A stretch of 64,000 nucleotides of DNA from Peristeroidobacter agariperforans (GCF_004138335.1 NZ_RYFW01000002.1:849501-913500), one strand, 5' to 3'. Numbered from the stretch's first letter, positions 26,524-35,631 are shown. The notes: a model not told the origin generated them from the letters alone. Numbers and translations are program-made.

Positions 26524-27403
26524 TCGCGTGCGCAGTCGATTGCGAATCTGGCGGCAGGCAGTATTTCGTGAACGTTGCCAACGTCCCCGCGGGCCCGACG
26601 TCGATGTAGCGGTGCGCGCCCCGTTGCTCCAGCGCAGCGATCGTGTCTTTGAAGCGGATCGGTTCGCGCACGACGCGCCAGAAGAAACCATTCGGTAGCC
26701 CGGTCAGCAACGTCGCTTCCCGAGAACATGTCAGCGGCAGCGTGCCAGGAGAGCAACGAATCGAGCTCATGAAGGACTCGAATGGCGCGCGAGCATCGTC
26801 GATCCACTGCGAGTGAAACGCGTACGAAACCGGCAAACGTTGGTAAACCACGTCGTGCTCGCCGAGCGAGCGTTCGATCTGTGTCAGATGGGCTTGGGGC
26901 GCAGAGACCACGATGTGCGAAGAGAAGTTGACTGCGGCCAGCTCGCTCCGCTCACGAAGATACGGCTGCGCATACAGGGTCTGATCCGCCAGCACCGCGA
27001 TCATGCCACCCCGATCGCAGCAAGCCTCGAATGCCGCAGCCTGTTGAACTACGGCTGACAGGGCATCTTCGACTTTTAGGAAGCCTGCCAACGTTGCCGC
27101 TGCAAAAGAGCCCAGGCTGGCGCCGAGGGCGATGTCGGGCTTCAGGCCGGCGTGAATCAGACTCTGCGCCAGCGAATACTCGACCATGAATATTGCCGGA
27201 TGAGTCTGCAACGTGCGATCGAAGCTGTCGCGATCGCGTGGCGAGTAAATGGCATCTACGACACGCTCGCCGCACAGGGATGACGCCAGATCGTCCAGGC
27301 GCAGCATCCATTCGCGAAATACCGGGTCGTGTTCGAACAGGTCCTGACCCATTCGAAAGTAGTGCGAGCCCTGGCCGGAAAACATGAAGACGGTCTTGCG
27401 CAT
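26468..27403 (-). CDS. Trans-acting acyltransferase-fold enzyme, probably acyl hydrolase (proofreading) of the PKS
   Basis: 311 residues of the FabD fold starting MRKTVFMFSGQGSHYFRMG. The nucleophile is Ser96 in GASLGSF and the catalytic His197 is in SYAFHSQW. In malonyl transferases an Arg follows the nucleophile by about 25 residues and binds the malonyl carboxylate (Arg117 in FabD). Here the aligned stretch is VVQQAAAFEAC, with Gln121 in that position. Together with the GASLG motif this favours the acyl-hydrolase branch of trans-AT systems (PedC type), which clears stalled chains, rather than malonyl loading. The start at 27403 follows GGGGAG. It is divergent from the PKS operon. Confidence 0.72.
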   Translation of the reverse strand: MRKTVFMFSGQGSHYFRMGQDLFEHDPVFREWMLRLDDLASSLCGERVVDAIYSPRDRDSFDRTLQTHPAIFMVEYSLAQSLIHAGLKPDIALGASLGSFAAATLAGFLKVEDALSAVVQQAAAFEACCDRGGMIAVLADQTLYAQPYLRERSELAAVNFSSHIVVSAPQAHLTQIERSLGEHDVVYQRLPVSYAFHSQWIDDARAPFESFMSSIRCSPGTLPLTCSREATLLTGLPNGFFWRVVREPIRFKDTIAALEQRGAHRYIDVGPAGTLATFTKYCLPPDSQSTAHAIMSPFGNERRSMAALLRG

Positions 27404-27420
27404 CGCGAACTCCCCGCGAT

Positions 27421-27460
27421 TGACAGTACACCGCATCGGCGGATGACGCAGCTACTGTCA
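27421..27460. promoter_or_regulatory. Long-spaced inverted repeat in the divergent PKS promoter region
   Basis: TGACAGTA and TACTGTCA are perfect 8-bp arms, 32 bp from start to start, in the 198-bp gap between the acyl-hydrolase and the PKS operon. A TTGACA (27420-27425) overlaps the left arm and would suit a -35 box, but no good -10 follows. Three turns of spacing would suit a regulator binding two half-sites. No other feature was seen in this gap. Confidence 0.4.
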
Positions 27461-27601
27461 TTCTTTGCAGGCGGCGTCTCGATCCAGTTCGGCTACCTTT
27501 TCCTCACCAACAAGAAAGCCGTTACCAGAAGTGACGGGGCGGAGCCTGCGCCAGACACTAGGACTTCATTGCGCTCTCAAACTGCCGGAGTAGGAGGAGT
27601 T

Positions 27602-27958
27602 ATGAGCATGCACGCGTTCGATGTATTGAGCGAGGAAGAGCTGGACCGCATGGAGCGTCGCGTGGCCGCGGCCACCCTCGGGCCGTGGCTTCCCGACAGC
27701 GACGAGACGGCCAACGTCAGCGTCATCGAATTGGGCTTGTGCAACGAGCTCGGTACGTTCAAGTCGATCGAGCTGGTCGGCGCGAGCGCGGCCGACCACG
27801 AGTTCATCGTCAATGCCAGGCAGGACATACCGCGACTGCTCCAGGAAGTGCGCCAGCTGCGGGCGCGGCTGCAATCGCTCAACACGTCGCTCGACGATCT
27901 CGAGCCACACATGAGAAGCGCCGGTGAGGAAGCGTTTCTCCTGTCGCCATCGATGTAG
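27602..27958 (+). CDS. Ead/Ea22-like small protein at the head of the PKS operon
   Basis: 118 residues with a very strong ribosome binding site (AGGAGG, 4 bases before the ATG region). VAAATLGPWLPDSDET and DHEFIVNARQDIPRLLQEVRQLRARL match the Ead/Ea22-like family, found mostly in phages and in actinomycete genomes, where AxxGPW precedes FIxxARxDxPxLLxEVxxLR. The end is a coiled coil. The function of this family is unknown. It is the first gene after the divergent promoter, on the same strand as the whole PKS cluster. Confidence 0.75.
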   Translation: MSMHAFDVLSEEELDRMERRVAAATLGPWLPDSDETANVSVIELGLCNELGTFKSIELVGASAADHEFIVNARQDIPRLLQEVRQLRARLQSLNTSLDDLEPHMRSAGEEAFLLSPSM

Positions 27959-28000
27959 CACCTCACACAACGGGCAAGGGAAACATCTGGGGAGCACGTC

Positions 28001-28207
28001 ATGGATATGCAGGTTGACGACGACATCGAGACCGCGGAGCACGACTACTGGCGTGTGCTGCGGATGTTGAGAAGCTTGCCCGATCAATGCGCCCTGGATG
28101 TAGGCGATCTCGCAGACCAGATCGGCGCGGACAAGCTGGAGCTGATCCAGTGGGTCAGGGCGGACATAGCGTTCGCGCGCCTGATCGAATCGAAAGTAAC
28201 CAAGTAA
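28001..28207 (+). CDS. Small acidic helical protein of unknown function
   Basis: 68 residues, ATG at 28001 with GGGGAG 7 bases upstream. It has ALDVGDLADQIGADKLELIQWVRAD, which looks like a helix-turn-helix-type segment, but the protein has no further recognised domain. It lies 43 bp after the Ead/Ea22-like gene and 66 bp before PKS A, in the same direction, so it is probably transcribed with the cluster. It could be a small regulatory or scaffold protein. Confidence 0.6.
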   Translation: MDMQVDDDIETAEHDYWRVLRMLRSLPDQCALDVGDLADQIGADKLELIQWVRADIAFARLIESKVTK

Positions 28208-28272
28208 TCGCGGCGGCCGGTCCCGGCCACGCTGGCTCGACTCCGGATCGAGCCTCCATCGAGAGCATCCCC

Positions 28273-31200
28273 ATGATCGATAACGAGCAGCTGGTTGAGC
28301 TGACCGAGTCCTATCTGAAGTCGCTGGTACGGACGGCGGTCGGCTCGATGAGCGCGGATTTTGCGTCGACGGCGCCGTTCGGCGAGCTGGGCATCGATTC
28401 GTTTCGCGTCCTGAAGATCATCAAGGCGCTGGAAGCGGACTTCGGCCGGCTGCCGAAAACCCTGCTGTTCGAGAACTTCAACATCGCCGACCTGGCGCAG
28501 TACTTCGTCGCCAGGCACGAGCAAACATTGCGTGCCCGGTTGTCGTCGCAGTTGAAACAGCCCGTCCAAGAGTGCGCGCCGGCTCCTGAGCCTGTCGTAA
28601 CGCCGAAGCAATCTGCGGAACGGGTGAAGCTGCGGCCCGCGGCGCAGCCTGTCCTCATGCTGGAGAGCGATGCCTGCACGCATCCGGAGCTCGGGCCGGT
28701 TGTTCGAAACATCTTCGAGCAATACAAGAACGAGGGATCGGTGTCCCGCGGCACGAGGAACATCGCTCCGAACCTGTTCATCGGCAGCGAGCGTCGCGGC
28801 TTTTTCCATTACAGCCGCAGCAACGACATCATCCTTGCCTACACCTACACCGGCCCGAGAGATTACTTCCCGGCGCTCGCGAAGGAGTTGTACGAGCACT
28901 GCGCCAGCCGGAAGCTCAGCGTCAACATCGTGTACGACGAAGAGACGCCGTCGATCTGCGGCATCCCGTTCACTTCGACACCGTTCGGCGCTCTGCAACG
29001 CGTCCTGGGATTGCAGCAGTTCACGCTCGACGGCAAGGCCATGCGCCGGCTGCGCTATCAGGTCTCGAAGTTCGAGAAGGCCGGCAACTGTCGTACCGAA
29101 GAATTTCGCTGCGGCTCCAACGACGGCGTGGCTCGTGCCATCGCCACCGTCATCGATCAATGGTGCGCGGCGCGTACCATGGTCAATCCGCTCATTCACA
29201 TCGTCAAAGACGAGATCCTCGCCGGCACGCTGGATCCGAAGCATCGCATCTTCGTGACCTATCTGGATGACGTGCTCCAGAACGCGATCCTGATCTCGCC
29301 GCTGGCTGCCGAACAGAACGGCTATTTGATGGATCTGGAGTTCTATCCAGACAGCATGCCGCTGGGCGGGTTGGAGTTCACGATCGTCAAGATCGTCGAG
29401 CGGCTGGTTGCCGAAGGTTGCGATGTGTTGAGCCTGGGCGGCACCTACGGCTGCAAGCTCGGCGACTCGAGCGTTCCGGACGCCGCGGTCGAGAAGATCC
29501 TGGATGATCTGCGCATGCAGAACATCTTCAATGACGAAGGCAATCTGCAGTTCAAGAACAAGTTCCGGCCGGAGAACAAGCCCATCTACTTGTGCCGGCC
29601 GCAGGGCCAGCCGAACGCCGATGAAGTTCTCGACATCATCATGATGATCGCAGACCCGATGAAGATGCAGACGTCGGACGCCGAGAATCATCTGGGCGCC
29701 GACACTGCCGCCGTTGTCGAGAACGCGCTGATCATCGAAGGCGAGGCGCGATCTGCCGATCTGCTCCAGTGCGGTTTCAACCCGCTCAATCTGTTGCCGC
29801 AGCAGGTCGAGTTCGACCTGAAGACGGATTCGTGGGCGCAGCTGCGCCTGCCGGCGATCGACAATCAGCGCAGGCTCCTCAGCGCGCAGTTGAATCAACG
29901 TGTCGATCTCGGCGCGACGCTGGCCGATCTGTTTCCGTTCGCTCACTTCGCCCTGACCACGTCCGGGCGGACGGCCGAGAGCGTTTTCTGTAGCGTTTGG
30001 CCGCGCAAGGGCGTCGTTCTGCAAAACCTGTTGTTTCCTACGACGCTCTTTCACCAGATGGACAACGCCCTGGTGCCGACAGAGCTGCCGCACGCGGAAG
30101 TGTTTCGGCTCGATTCGTCGCACTTGTACAAGGGCGACATGGATTGGGCGGCGCTGCAAAGGGAAGTATCGCGAGATCCAGCGGCGGTCGCGTATGTGTG
30201 CATCGAGGTCAGCGACAACGCAGCCGGCGGCCATCCTGTTTCGATCGAGCATCTGAAGCGGGTCAAGCAACTTGTCAAAGACGCGTCCATTCCGCTGGTG
30301 CTGGACGGCACGAGGATCATCGAGAACGCTTACTTCGTCATCGAGAACGAGCCGGGTTACGCCGGTAGAACGCTCTGGAGCGTAGTCCGCGAGATTCTGG
30401 GATATGCCGACGCCGTCCTGCTGAGCTTTGGTAAGAACTTCTGTGTGACTGGCGGGCTGATCGCCGTCAACGACGGGCAGTTGTTCCAGCAGGTGCAGGA
30501 TCGCATCCGCGCGCAAGGCTGCGGGTTGAGCGGTGTCGACAGGAAGCAGCTCGCGCTGGCCCTCCGCAGGCGCGAGTACATCGAGAGCCAGACATCGCGT
30601 CGCAAGCAGTCCGTGCGACGGATCTGGGACGCGCTGAAGGAGCAGGGCATTCCAGTCGTGCAGCCCGCCGGGGCGCATTGCATCTTGATCGATGTCAAGC
30701 AAGTGCCCGAGTTCCGGGACTTCAAACATCCCGTTGCATCGTTTCTGGCCTGGCTGTTCCTCAACACCGGCATTCGTGGAGGCGCGCACAACGCCGGGAT
30801 GCAGAGGAACACGGCGATCAACGATCTGGTTCGCCTGGCGATTCCGGTTGGGCTGTCGATGGAGCAGGTCGACTCGATCATCGAGAGGCTGGTCGAGCTG
30901 TTCGCTCAGCGCAGCAACATCCCTGAGCTCGCTTCGGTGCAAGACTCCGCCGACTCCGTGGGCGATATTCACGGCCGATACAAGCTCGTCAGGTATCACA
31001 ATGCATCGGGGCGGATCGTCAGCTCGATCGCTTCGTCGCCGCGCGAGCCGATCGTCCCGGCTCCCGCGGAACAGACAGTGCCGGGGTCATCGCGTGACGT
31101 TCCGACTCAGGACATAGCTATCGTCGGCATGGCGGGGCGCTATCCGCAAGCGAACAACTTGCAGGAGCTGTGGCAGAGCCTAGTGACAGGCAAGGACTGC

Positions 31201-34200
31201 ATCGAGTCCATTTCCGACGCGCGCCTGGCCCTTCGCTCGCCCAGCCAAGGTGGCGAGAAGTATCGGGGCGGATTCATCGCGGACGTCGACAAGTTCGATG
31301 CTCGCTTCTTCAACATTTCGGCGCGCGAGGCGCAGGTCCTGGATCCGCAGGAGCGCTTGTTCCTCGAAGTCGCCTACGAAACGCTGGAAGACGCGGGCTA
31401 CTACCCTGAATCATTGATTCGCGAGCGCAGCCGAGAAGTCGGCGTGTTCGTCGGCGCTGTGTGGTCGATGTACCAATTGCTCGGGCTCGAGGAGCGCATC
31501 GGCGGAAACCTCGTCAATCCAAGCTCCTTCTTCTGGAGCATTGCTAACCGCGTCTCGCACTGGATGAACTTCTCGGGCCCGAGTTTGACCGTCGACACTG
31601 CCTGTTCCGCGAGCTTGACGGCGCTGCACCTTGCTTGCGAAGCGATTCGACGCGGCGAATGTTTCGCGGCCCTCGTCGGCGGCGTGAACCTCGATTTGCA
31701 CCGGGCCAAGTTCGACCTCAACTCGGCGGGCGGGTCTTTCTCTCGCGACGGCGTGTGTCGCTCGTTCGGCAAGGGCGCGAACGGCTACGTCTCCGGCGAA
31801 GGCGTCGGGGCGGTGTTACTGAAGCGGCTGGATCAAGCGATCGCCGACGGCGACAACATCCATGGCGTCATCAAGAGCGTGGCCGTCACACACAGCGGTC
31901 GCACCAGCGGCTACACCGTTCCCGGTCCGCAATCGCAGAGCAAGCTGATACTGAAGGCCCTACAGCGCGCCGATATCGATGCGCGCAGCATCGGTTACAT
32001 CGAAGCACATGGGACCGGCACGGATCTCGGTGACTCCATCGAGATCGCCGGACTCACTCGCGCCTATCAGGAACACGGCGTCGCGAAGCAGAGCTGTCCC
32101 ATTGGCTCCGTAAAGACAAACATCGGCCATCTGGAAGCGGCGTCAGGCATCGTCGGTATGCAGAAGGTGCTGCTGCAGATGAAGCATCGCACGCTGGTGC
32201 CTTCGCTGCACTCGGTCGAGCTGAACGAAGGCATCGACTTCGCCGGATCGCAGTTCTATGTCCAACAGCGAGTGGAGGAGTGGGCGCCGCGAGAACTGGA
32301 TGGCGTGCGCCTTCCACGGCGCGCCGGACTCAGTGCAATCGGCGCGGGCGGAACGAACGCTCATGTCGTTCTCGAGGAATACAAGCATGCACCTCGAATC
32401 GATCAGCTCAACGGTCGCGGCGATCGGATTTTCCCGTTGTCAGCGGAGAGTGGGATACAGCTGCGCGAAGCAGCCGTTCGCTTGCATGGCTTCCTCAGCA
32501 AGCGCCCTGGCTATGACGCTGACGATGTCGCGCATACATTGCAGGTGGGCCGAAAGTCCTTTGATTTTCGCCTGGTTGTTTTCGCAAGCGATCTGCACGA
32601 TCTGGCGAACAAGCTCGACGCCTATCTGCAGGGGCGACATGAGGACGCAGTGACGAGCGGCTGCGTGAAGAATGCCGCGAGTGTCACCGGGCTGTTGAAT
32701 GCCACTGAGAAGCAGGAGTTCATCGAGCTTTTGGTTCGTAGCGGCGATCCGCGGCGCCTGTCGCGGTTATGGTGCGACGGTGTGATACCGGAATGGCGGG
32801 GCTTGGCTATCGCGCAGGCAGGAAGGAAGGTCTCGCTGCCTACTTATCCGTTCGCAGGCCAGCGCTACTGGCTCACGCAGCAGGAAGCCCAGCCGGACAT
32901 GCCGGTGACGCCTGTCGATGCCGAACCTGTCGCCAAGATCAGGCGAACCGAGAAATATCACTTCTCGTTCGGCGCCGAGTCCTCGCCGGCTGGAGGCCTC
33001 AAATTGGGCCTGGAAGACAGGGTCCGGCTGTTCGTGCGGCATCTGATCGCCAGCCAACTGCGCATCGGTATCGAAGAGATCGAGGACAGCCGCCATCTGA
33101 TGGAGACGGGCATCACTTCGCTGGACATGGCGGAGATCACCCAGTCGATCAAGCTTGGCGTCGACGAAGATTTCTCACCGATCGTCTTCTTCGAGTGCAC
33201 GACCATCCGATCGTTTGCGGAACTGCTGGCTCAGCGCTACGGCTCAGCCTTCGAGAAGCTGACCGTCACGCGATCGACCGTCGAGGAGGGCGAGACGGTC
33301 GTGCCGCTGAGAAGGAAAGCCGAGCCGACACAGGTCCCGGCATCGTCTCACATTCCTCTGCACGTCCACGATGCGAATGCCGATCTCGCGCTGGGCGACC
33401 TGAAGGCGCTCATGCCCGCACACCCAGGGAAGGCGCAACGATTGTTTCTGACCGGCGCCACCGGGTTCCTTGGCATCCATGTGCTTGCCGAGTTCTTAGG
33501 TGCAGATCCAGATGTGACTGCCTACTGCCTGGTGCGCGCGGCGTCCAAGGAGCAGGGGCTGCAGCGCATTCTGAAGCAGGCTGCGAAGTTCGAACTGGAT
33601 ATCGACGAGTCGCGCATCACCGTGGTGTGCGGGGACATCGGCGAACCGAAACTCGGATTGTCAGCGGAAGATTGGACGCTGTGTGCCCGTGAGGGGCAGC
33701 AGATTGTGCACGCCTCCGCGCGTGTGAACCATATCGAAGGGTACGCAACCTTCCGCGATTCCACGCTCGGCATGAAGGAGATCATCCGCCTCGCCAGCAG
33801 CGATCGGCTGAAAATGATCCAGTTCGTCTCCAGCATCGCCGGCTGCGCGCTGAAGATCGGCGAAGAGTTCTCGATCTACGAGAAAGAGGACTTCGTCGAG
33901 GCCGGCGCGCAAGTGTACGGCGGCTACGGCCAGTCCAAGTGGGTACAGGAAGCGCTGCTGAGGCGCGCCGCCGAGAGCGGCGTTCCCTATGTGATTTACC
34001 GGTTCGGCGAGCTGTCCGGCTCGGCCCGCACCGGGCTCGGGCAGACCGATGACATCGTGCACCGTCTGCTGCAGATGAGATTGGCGGTCGGGTGCAGAGA
34101 GAAGGTGTCGAACGATGTGCTCGACATGCTGCCCGTCGACTTCGCCGCTCGGCTGATCGTGAACACGGGCAACAAGCCGGAGTTGTGGAATGCGATTCTG

Positions 34201-34668
34201 CACGCGACCCATCTGAAGCCCTACAGCTTCGCCAACATGTATCGCCAGGCGCAACACCACGGGCTGCAATTCGCGCCGGTGACCCGCGCCGCCTACCTGT
34301 CACGATGCTATGACTTCGTCAGGTTCATTCATTCCATCAATCCCGTGAACGGCTTCGTGCTCGAGTGCGTGCTACGCGACGCGGAAGGGTCGGTGCGCAG
34401 TCGCAAGATGATGGATGCGTACTTTTCCGTGATCTTCCCGTTCGCTCAGGACAATTTCCGGCGCTCGTTGCAAACGTTGGGACTGTCGCTGCCCGAATGG
34501 GGCGCTTTGATCGACTCGTATTTCGCTCGCTGGAGCCGGGAAGACTGCGGGTTCATGGCCAGGATTTCCGAGTACCGGCGCTGGGCGCAACTGGAATCCA
34601 AAGCTAAAGCGGTGAGCAACAGCGCCGCTCGGGAAGAACTGCTGCTGGGAAAGGTCAATGGAGCCTAA
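28273..34668 (+). CDS. PKS A: ACP / DUF2156-like / tryptophanase-like PLP lyase / KS / ACP / thioester reductase
   Basis: 2131 residues. ACP1 (1 to 85) carries Ser43 in LGIDSF. Residues about 130 to 445 resemble the DUF2156/MprF-type acyl- or aminoacyltransferase fold (DGKAMRRLRYQVSKFEK, then LMDLEFYPDSMPLGGLEFTI and LSLGG). Residues about 490 to 885 are a tryptophan indole-lyase/tyrosine phenol-lyase-type PLP domain: SGR at 564-566, VSDNAAGGHPVS, VLDGTRIIENAYF, and Lys721 in LSFGKN as the predicted PLP lysine. The KS (945 to 1370) has Cys1111, His1246 and His1286. After the linker LPTYPFAGQRYW comes ACP2 (Ser1616). The C-terminus is a thioester reductase (1722 to 2131) with GATGFLG and Tyr1885-Lys1889. 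No AT is present. The TR suggests reductive release, so this protein may act last although it is encoded first. Confidence 0.88.
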   Translation: MIDNEQLVELTESYLKSLVRTAVGSMSADFASTAPFGELGIDSFRVLKIIKALEADFGRLPKTLLFENFNIADLAQYFVARHEQTLRARLSSQLKQPVQECAPAPEPVVTPKQSAERVKLRPAAQPVLMLESDACTHPELGPVVRNIFEQYKNEGSVSRGTRNIAPNLFIGSERRGFFHYSRSNDIILAYTYTGPRDYFPALAKELYEHCASRKLSVNIVYDEETPSICGIPFTSTPFGALQRVLGLQQFTLDGKAMRRLRYQVSKFEKAGNCRTEEFRCGSNDGVARAIATVIDQWCAARTMVNPLIHIVKDEILAGTLDPKHRIFVTYLDDVLQNAILISPLAAEQNGYLMDLEFYPDSMPLGGLEFTIVKIVERLVAEGCDVLSLGGTYGCKLGDSSVPDAAVEKILDDLRMQNIFNDEGNLQFKNKFRPENKPIYLCRPQGQPNADEVLDIIMMIADPMKMQTSDAENHLGADTAAVVENALIIEGEARSADLLQCGFNPLNLLPQQVEFDLKTDSWAQLRLPAIDNQRRLLSAQLNQRVDLGATLADLFPFAHFALTTSGRTAESVFCSVWPRKGVVLQNLLFPTTLFHQMDNALVPTELPHAEVFRLDSSHLYKGDMDWAALQREVSRDPAAVAYVCIEVSDNAAGGHPVSIEHLKRVKQLVKDASIPLVLDGTRIIENAYFVIENEPGYAGRTLWSVVREILGYADAVLLSFGKNFCVTGGLIAVNDGQLFQQVQDRIRAQGCGLSGVDRKQLALALRRREYIESQTSRRKQSVRRIWDALKEQGIPVVQPAGAHCILIDVKQVPEFRDFKHPVASFLAWLFLNTGIRGGAHNAGMQRNTAINDLVRLAIPVGLSMEQVDSIIERLVELFAQRSNIPELASVQDSADSVGDIHGRYKLVRYHNASGRIVSSIASSPREPIVPAPAEQTVPGSSRDVPTQDIAIVGMAGRYPQANNLQELWQSLVTGKDCIESISDARLALRSPSQGGEKYRGGFIADVDKFDARFFNISAREAQVLDPQERLFLEVAYETLEDAGYYPESLIRERSREVGVFVGAVWSMYQLLGLEERIGGNLVNPSSFFWSIANRVSHWMNFSGPSLTVDTACSASLTALHLACEAIRRGECFAALVGGVNLDLHRAKFDLNSAGGSFSRDGVCRSFGKGANGYVSGEGVGAVLLKRLDQAIADGDNIHGVIKSVAVTHSGRTSGYTVPGPQSQSKLILKALQRADIDARSIGYIEAHGTGTDLGDSIEIAGLTRAYQEHGVAKQSCPIGSVKTNIGHLEAASGIVGMQKVLLQMKHRTLVPSLHSVELNEGIDFAGSQFYVQQRVEEWAPRELDGVRLPRRAGLSAIGAGGTNAHVVLEEYKHAPRIDQLNGRGDRIFPLSAESGIQLREAAVRLHGFLSKRPGYDADDVAHTLQVGRKSFDFRLVVFASDLHDLANKLDAYLQGRHEDAVTSGCVKNAASVTGLLNATEKQEFIELLVRSGDPRRLSRLWCDGVIPEWRGLAIAQAGRKVSLPTYPFAGQRYWLTQQEAQPDMPVTPVDAEPVAKIRRTEKYHFSFGAESSPAGGLKLGLEDRVRLFVRHLIASQLRIGIEEIEDSRHLMETGITSLDMAEITQSIKLGVDEDFSPIVFFECTTIRSFAELLAQRYGSAFEKLTVTRSTVEEGETVVPLRRKAEPTQVPASSHIPLHVHDANADLALGDLKALMPAHPGKAQRLFLTGATGFLGIHVLAEFLGADPDVTAYCLVRAASKEQGLQRILKQAAKFELDIDESRITVVCGDIGEPKLGLSAEDWTLCAREGQQIVHASARVNHIEGYATFRDSTLGMKEIIRLASSDRLKMIQFVSSIAGCALKIGEEFSIYEKEDFVEAGAQVYGGYGQSKWVQEALLRRAAESGVPYVIYRFGELSGSARTGLGQTDDIVHRLLQMRLAVGCREKVSNDVLDMLPVDFAARLIVNTGNKPELWNAILHATHLKPYSFANMYRQAQHHGLQFAPVTRAAYLSRCYDFVRFIHSINPVNGFVLECVLRDAEGSVRSRKMMDAYFSVIFPFAQDNFRRSLQTLGLSLPEWGALIDSYFARWSREDCGFMARISEYRRWAQLESKAKAVSNSAAREELLLGKVNGA

Positions 34669-35611
34669 GAAAGTTCTGGTCACCGGCGGCAACGGCCATG
34701 TCGGTAACACCTTGGCCAAGGCGCTCAGCGAGCGCGGCTATGAAGTTCGCGTCACCGTACGCAATCCCGATGAAGTGCGATCAGCGGAGATATTCGCTGG
34801 CTATCCCATCGAGCTGTACCAGGCCGACATCAGGAACGAAGCGGCCATTGCCAGGGCCATGCAGGGCGTCAGCGGCGTTTTCCAGGTCGCCGCGCTCTAC
34901 AACTACGATGAGCAGAGCCTCGGCGAAGGCATCGTTGCAAACAACACTGCCGGTAGCCAGGTGGTACTGCGGGCTGCCGGCGATTGCGGCGTCGAGCGCG
35001 TCGTATTCACCAGCAGTATTGCTGCCGTTGGCTTCGGCGGAACGCAGGATCGGCCGCTGACCGAGCAGAGCTGGAGCGATCCGGCGGATCCCTACTGCCG
35101 TTCCAAGCTCGAAAGCGAGCAAGCCGCGTGGAACTACGCTCAGGAACAGGGGCTGGATCTGGTCGCGCTCTGTCCCAGCGTCGTGCTGGGTCCGAACTTC
35201 TACAAACACACGCCCAGCACGATCAACGTCGGTGCGTGCATCAACAACCAGGTCCCATTCCGCTTGCCCATGCAGTTCTCGGTCGTGGATGTGCGTGACG
35301 TGGCGGACGCTCATATCCGTGCATTCGAGAGCAAGAACGCGTCGGGGCGGTATCTGGTCACAGGAACGAATGTTCGCGACCTGATGACGGCGCTGAAGGA
35401 GATCGAGCCAGACATGGTGCTGCCCGAGCGCACCTTGACTGTCGCTGAAGCGAGGCAGCTGGCCGAGAAAGCGGGCATGCCCGTCGAGCTGGTTGGCCAG
35501 CCGTACATGTATTGCGACGAGAAGATTCGCGCCGAGCTCGGCTGGCAGCCGCGGCCACTGACCGAAACGTTGCGCGACACCGTCGCGTGGATCAAGGCCC
35601 GAGACCTGTAA
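34658..35611 (+). CDS. NAD(P)-dependent extended SDR (dihydroflavonol reductase-like)
   Basis: 317 residues of the extended short-chain dehydrogenase fold. TGGNGHVGNTL near the N-terminus is the cofactor-binding loop, SS(I)AAVGFG contains the catalytic Ser, and YCRSK has Tyr and Lys. It resembles dihydroflavonol reductase and 3-beta-HSD-like enzymes, which reduce or oxidise a carbonyl or alcohol. The ATG lies 11 bp inside the 3' end of PKS A, so translation is coupled. A natural job would be to reduce the aldehyde released by the thioester reductase or another carbonyl of the product; this is inference. Confidence 0.9.
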   Translation: MEPKKVLVTGGNGHVGNTLAKALSERGYEVRVTVRNPDEVRSAEIFAGYPIELYQADIRNEAAIARAMQGVSGVFQVAALYNYDEQSLGEGIVANNTAGSQVVLRAAGDCGVERVVFTSSIAAVGFGGTQDRPLTEQSWSDPADPYCRSKLESEQAAWNYAQEQGLDLVALCPSVVLGPNFYKHTPSTINVGACINNQVPFRLPMQFSVVDVRDVADAHIRAFESKNASGRYLVTGTNVRDLMTALKEIEPDMVLPERTLTVAEARQLAEKAGMPVELVGQPYMYCDEKIRAELGWQPRPLTETLRDTVAWIKARDL

Positions 35612-35631
35612 GCCAAACCTGGGAGACGAAC

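Noticed and set aside
28660-30927. Aminotransferase or alpha-oxoamine synthase reading of the PLP domain in PKS A
   Set aside because: The order of motifs (SGR, DNAAGGHPVS, DGTRIIENAYF, SFGKN, GAHCILIDV, LVRLAIPVGLS) follows tryptophanase/tyrosine phenol-lyase, not the aminotransferase or oxoamine synthase pattern.
28084-30999. A 971-codon open frame on the minus strand opposite PKS A
   Set aside because: Highly Arg/Leu/Asp-rich with no domain logic, and it mirrors the well-supported PKS A frame. It is a GC-driven shadow. The same applies to long minus-strand frames opposite PKS B and C (for example 41704-44043, 45742-47220 and 53520-55367).
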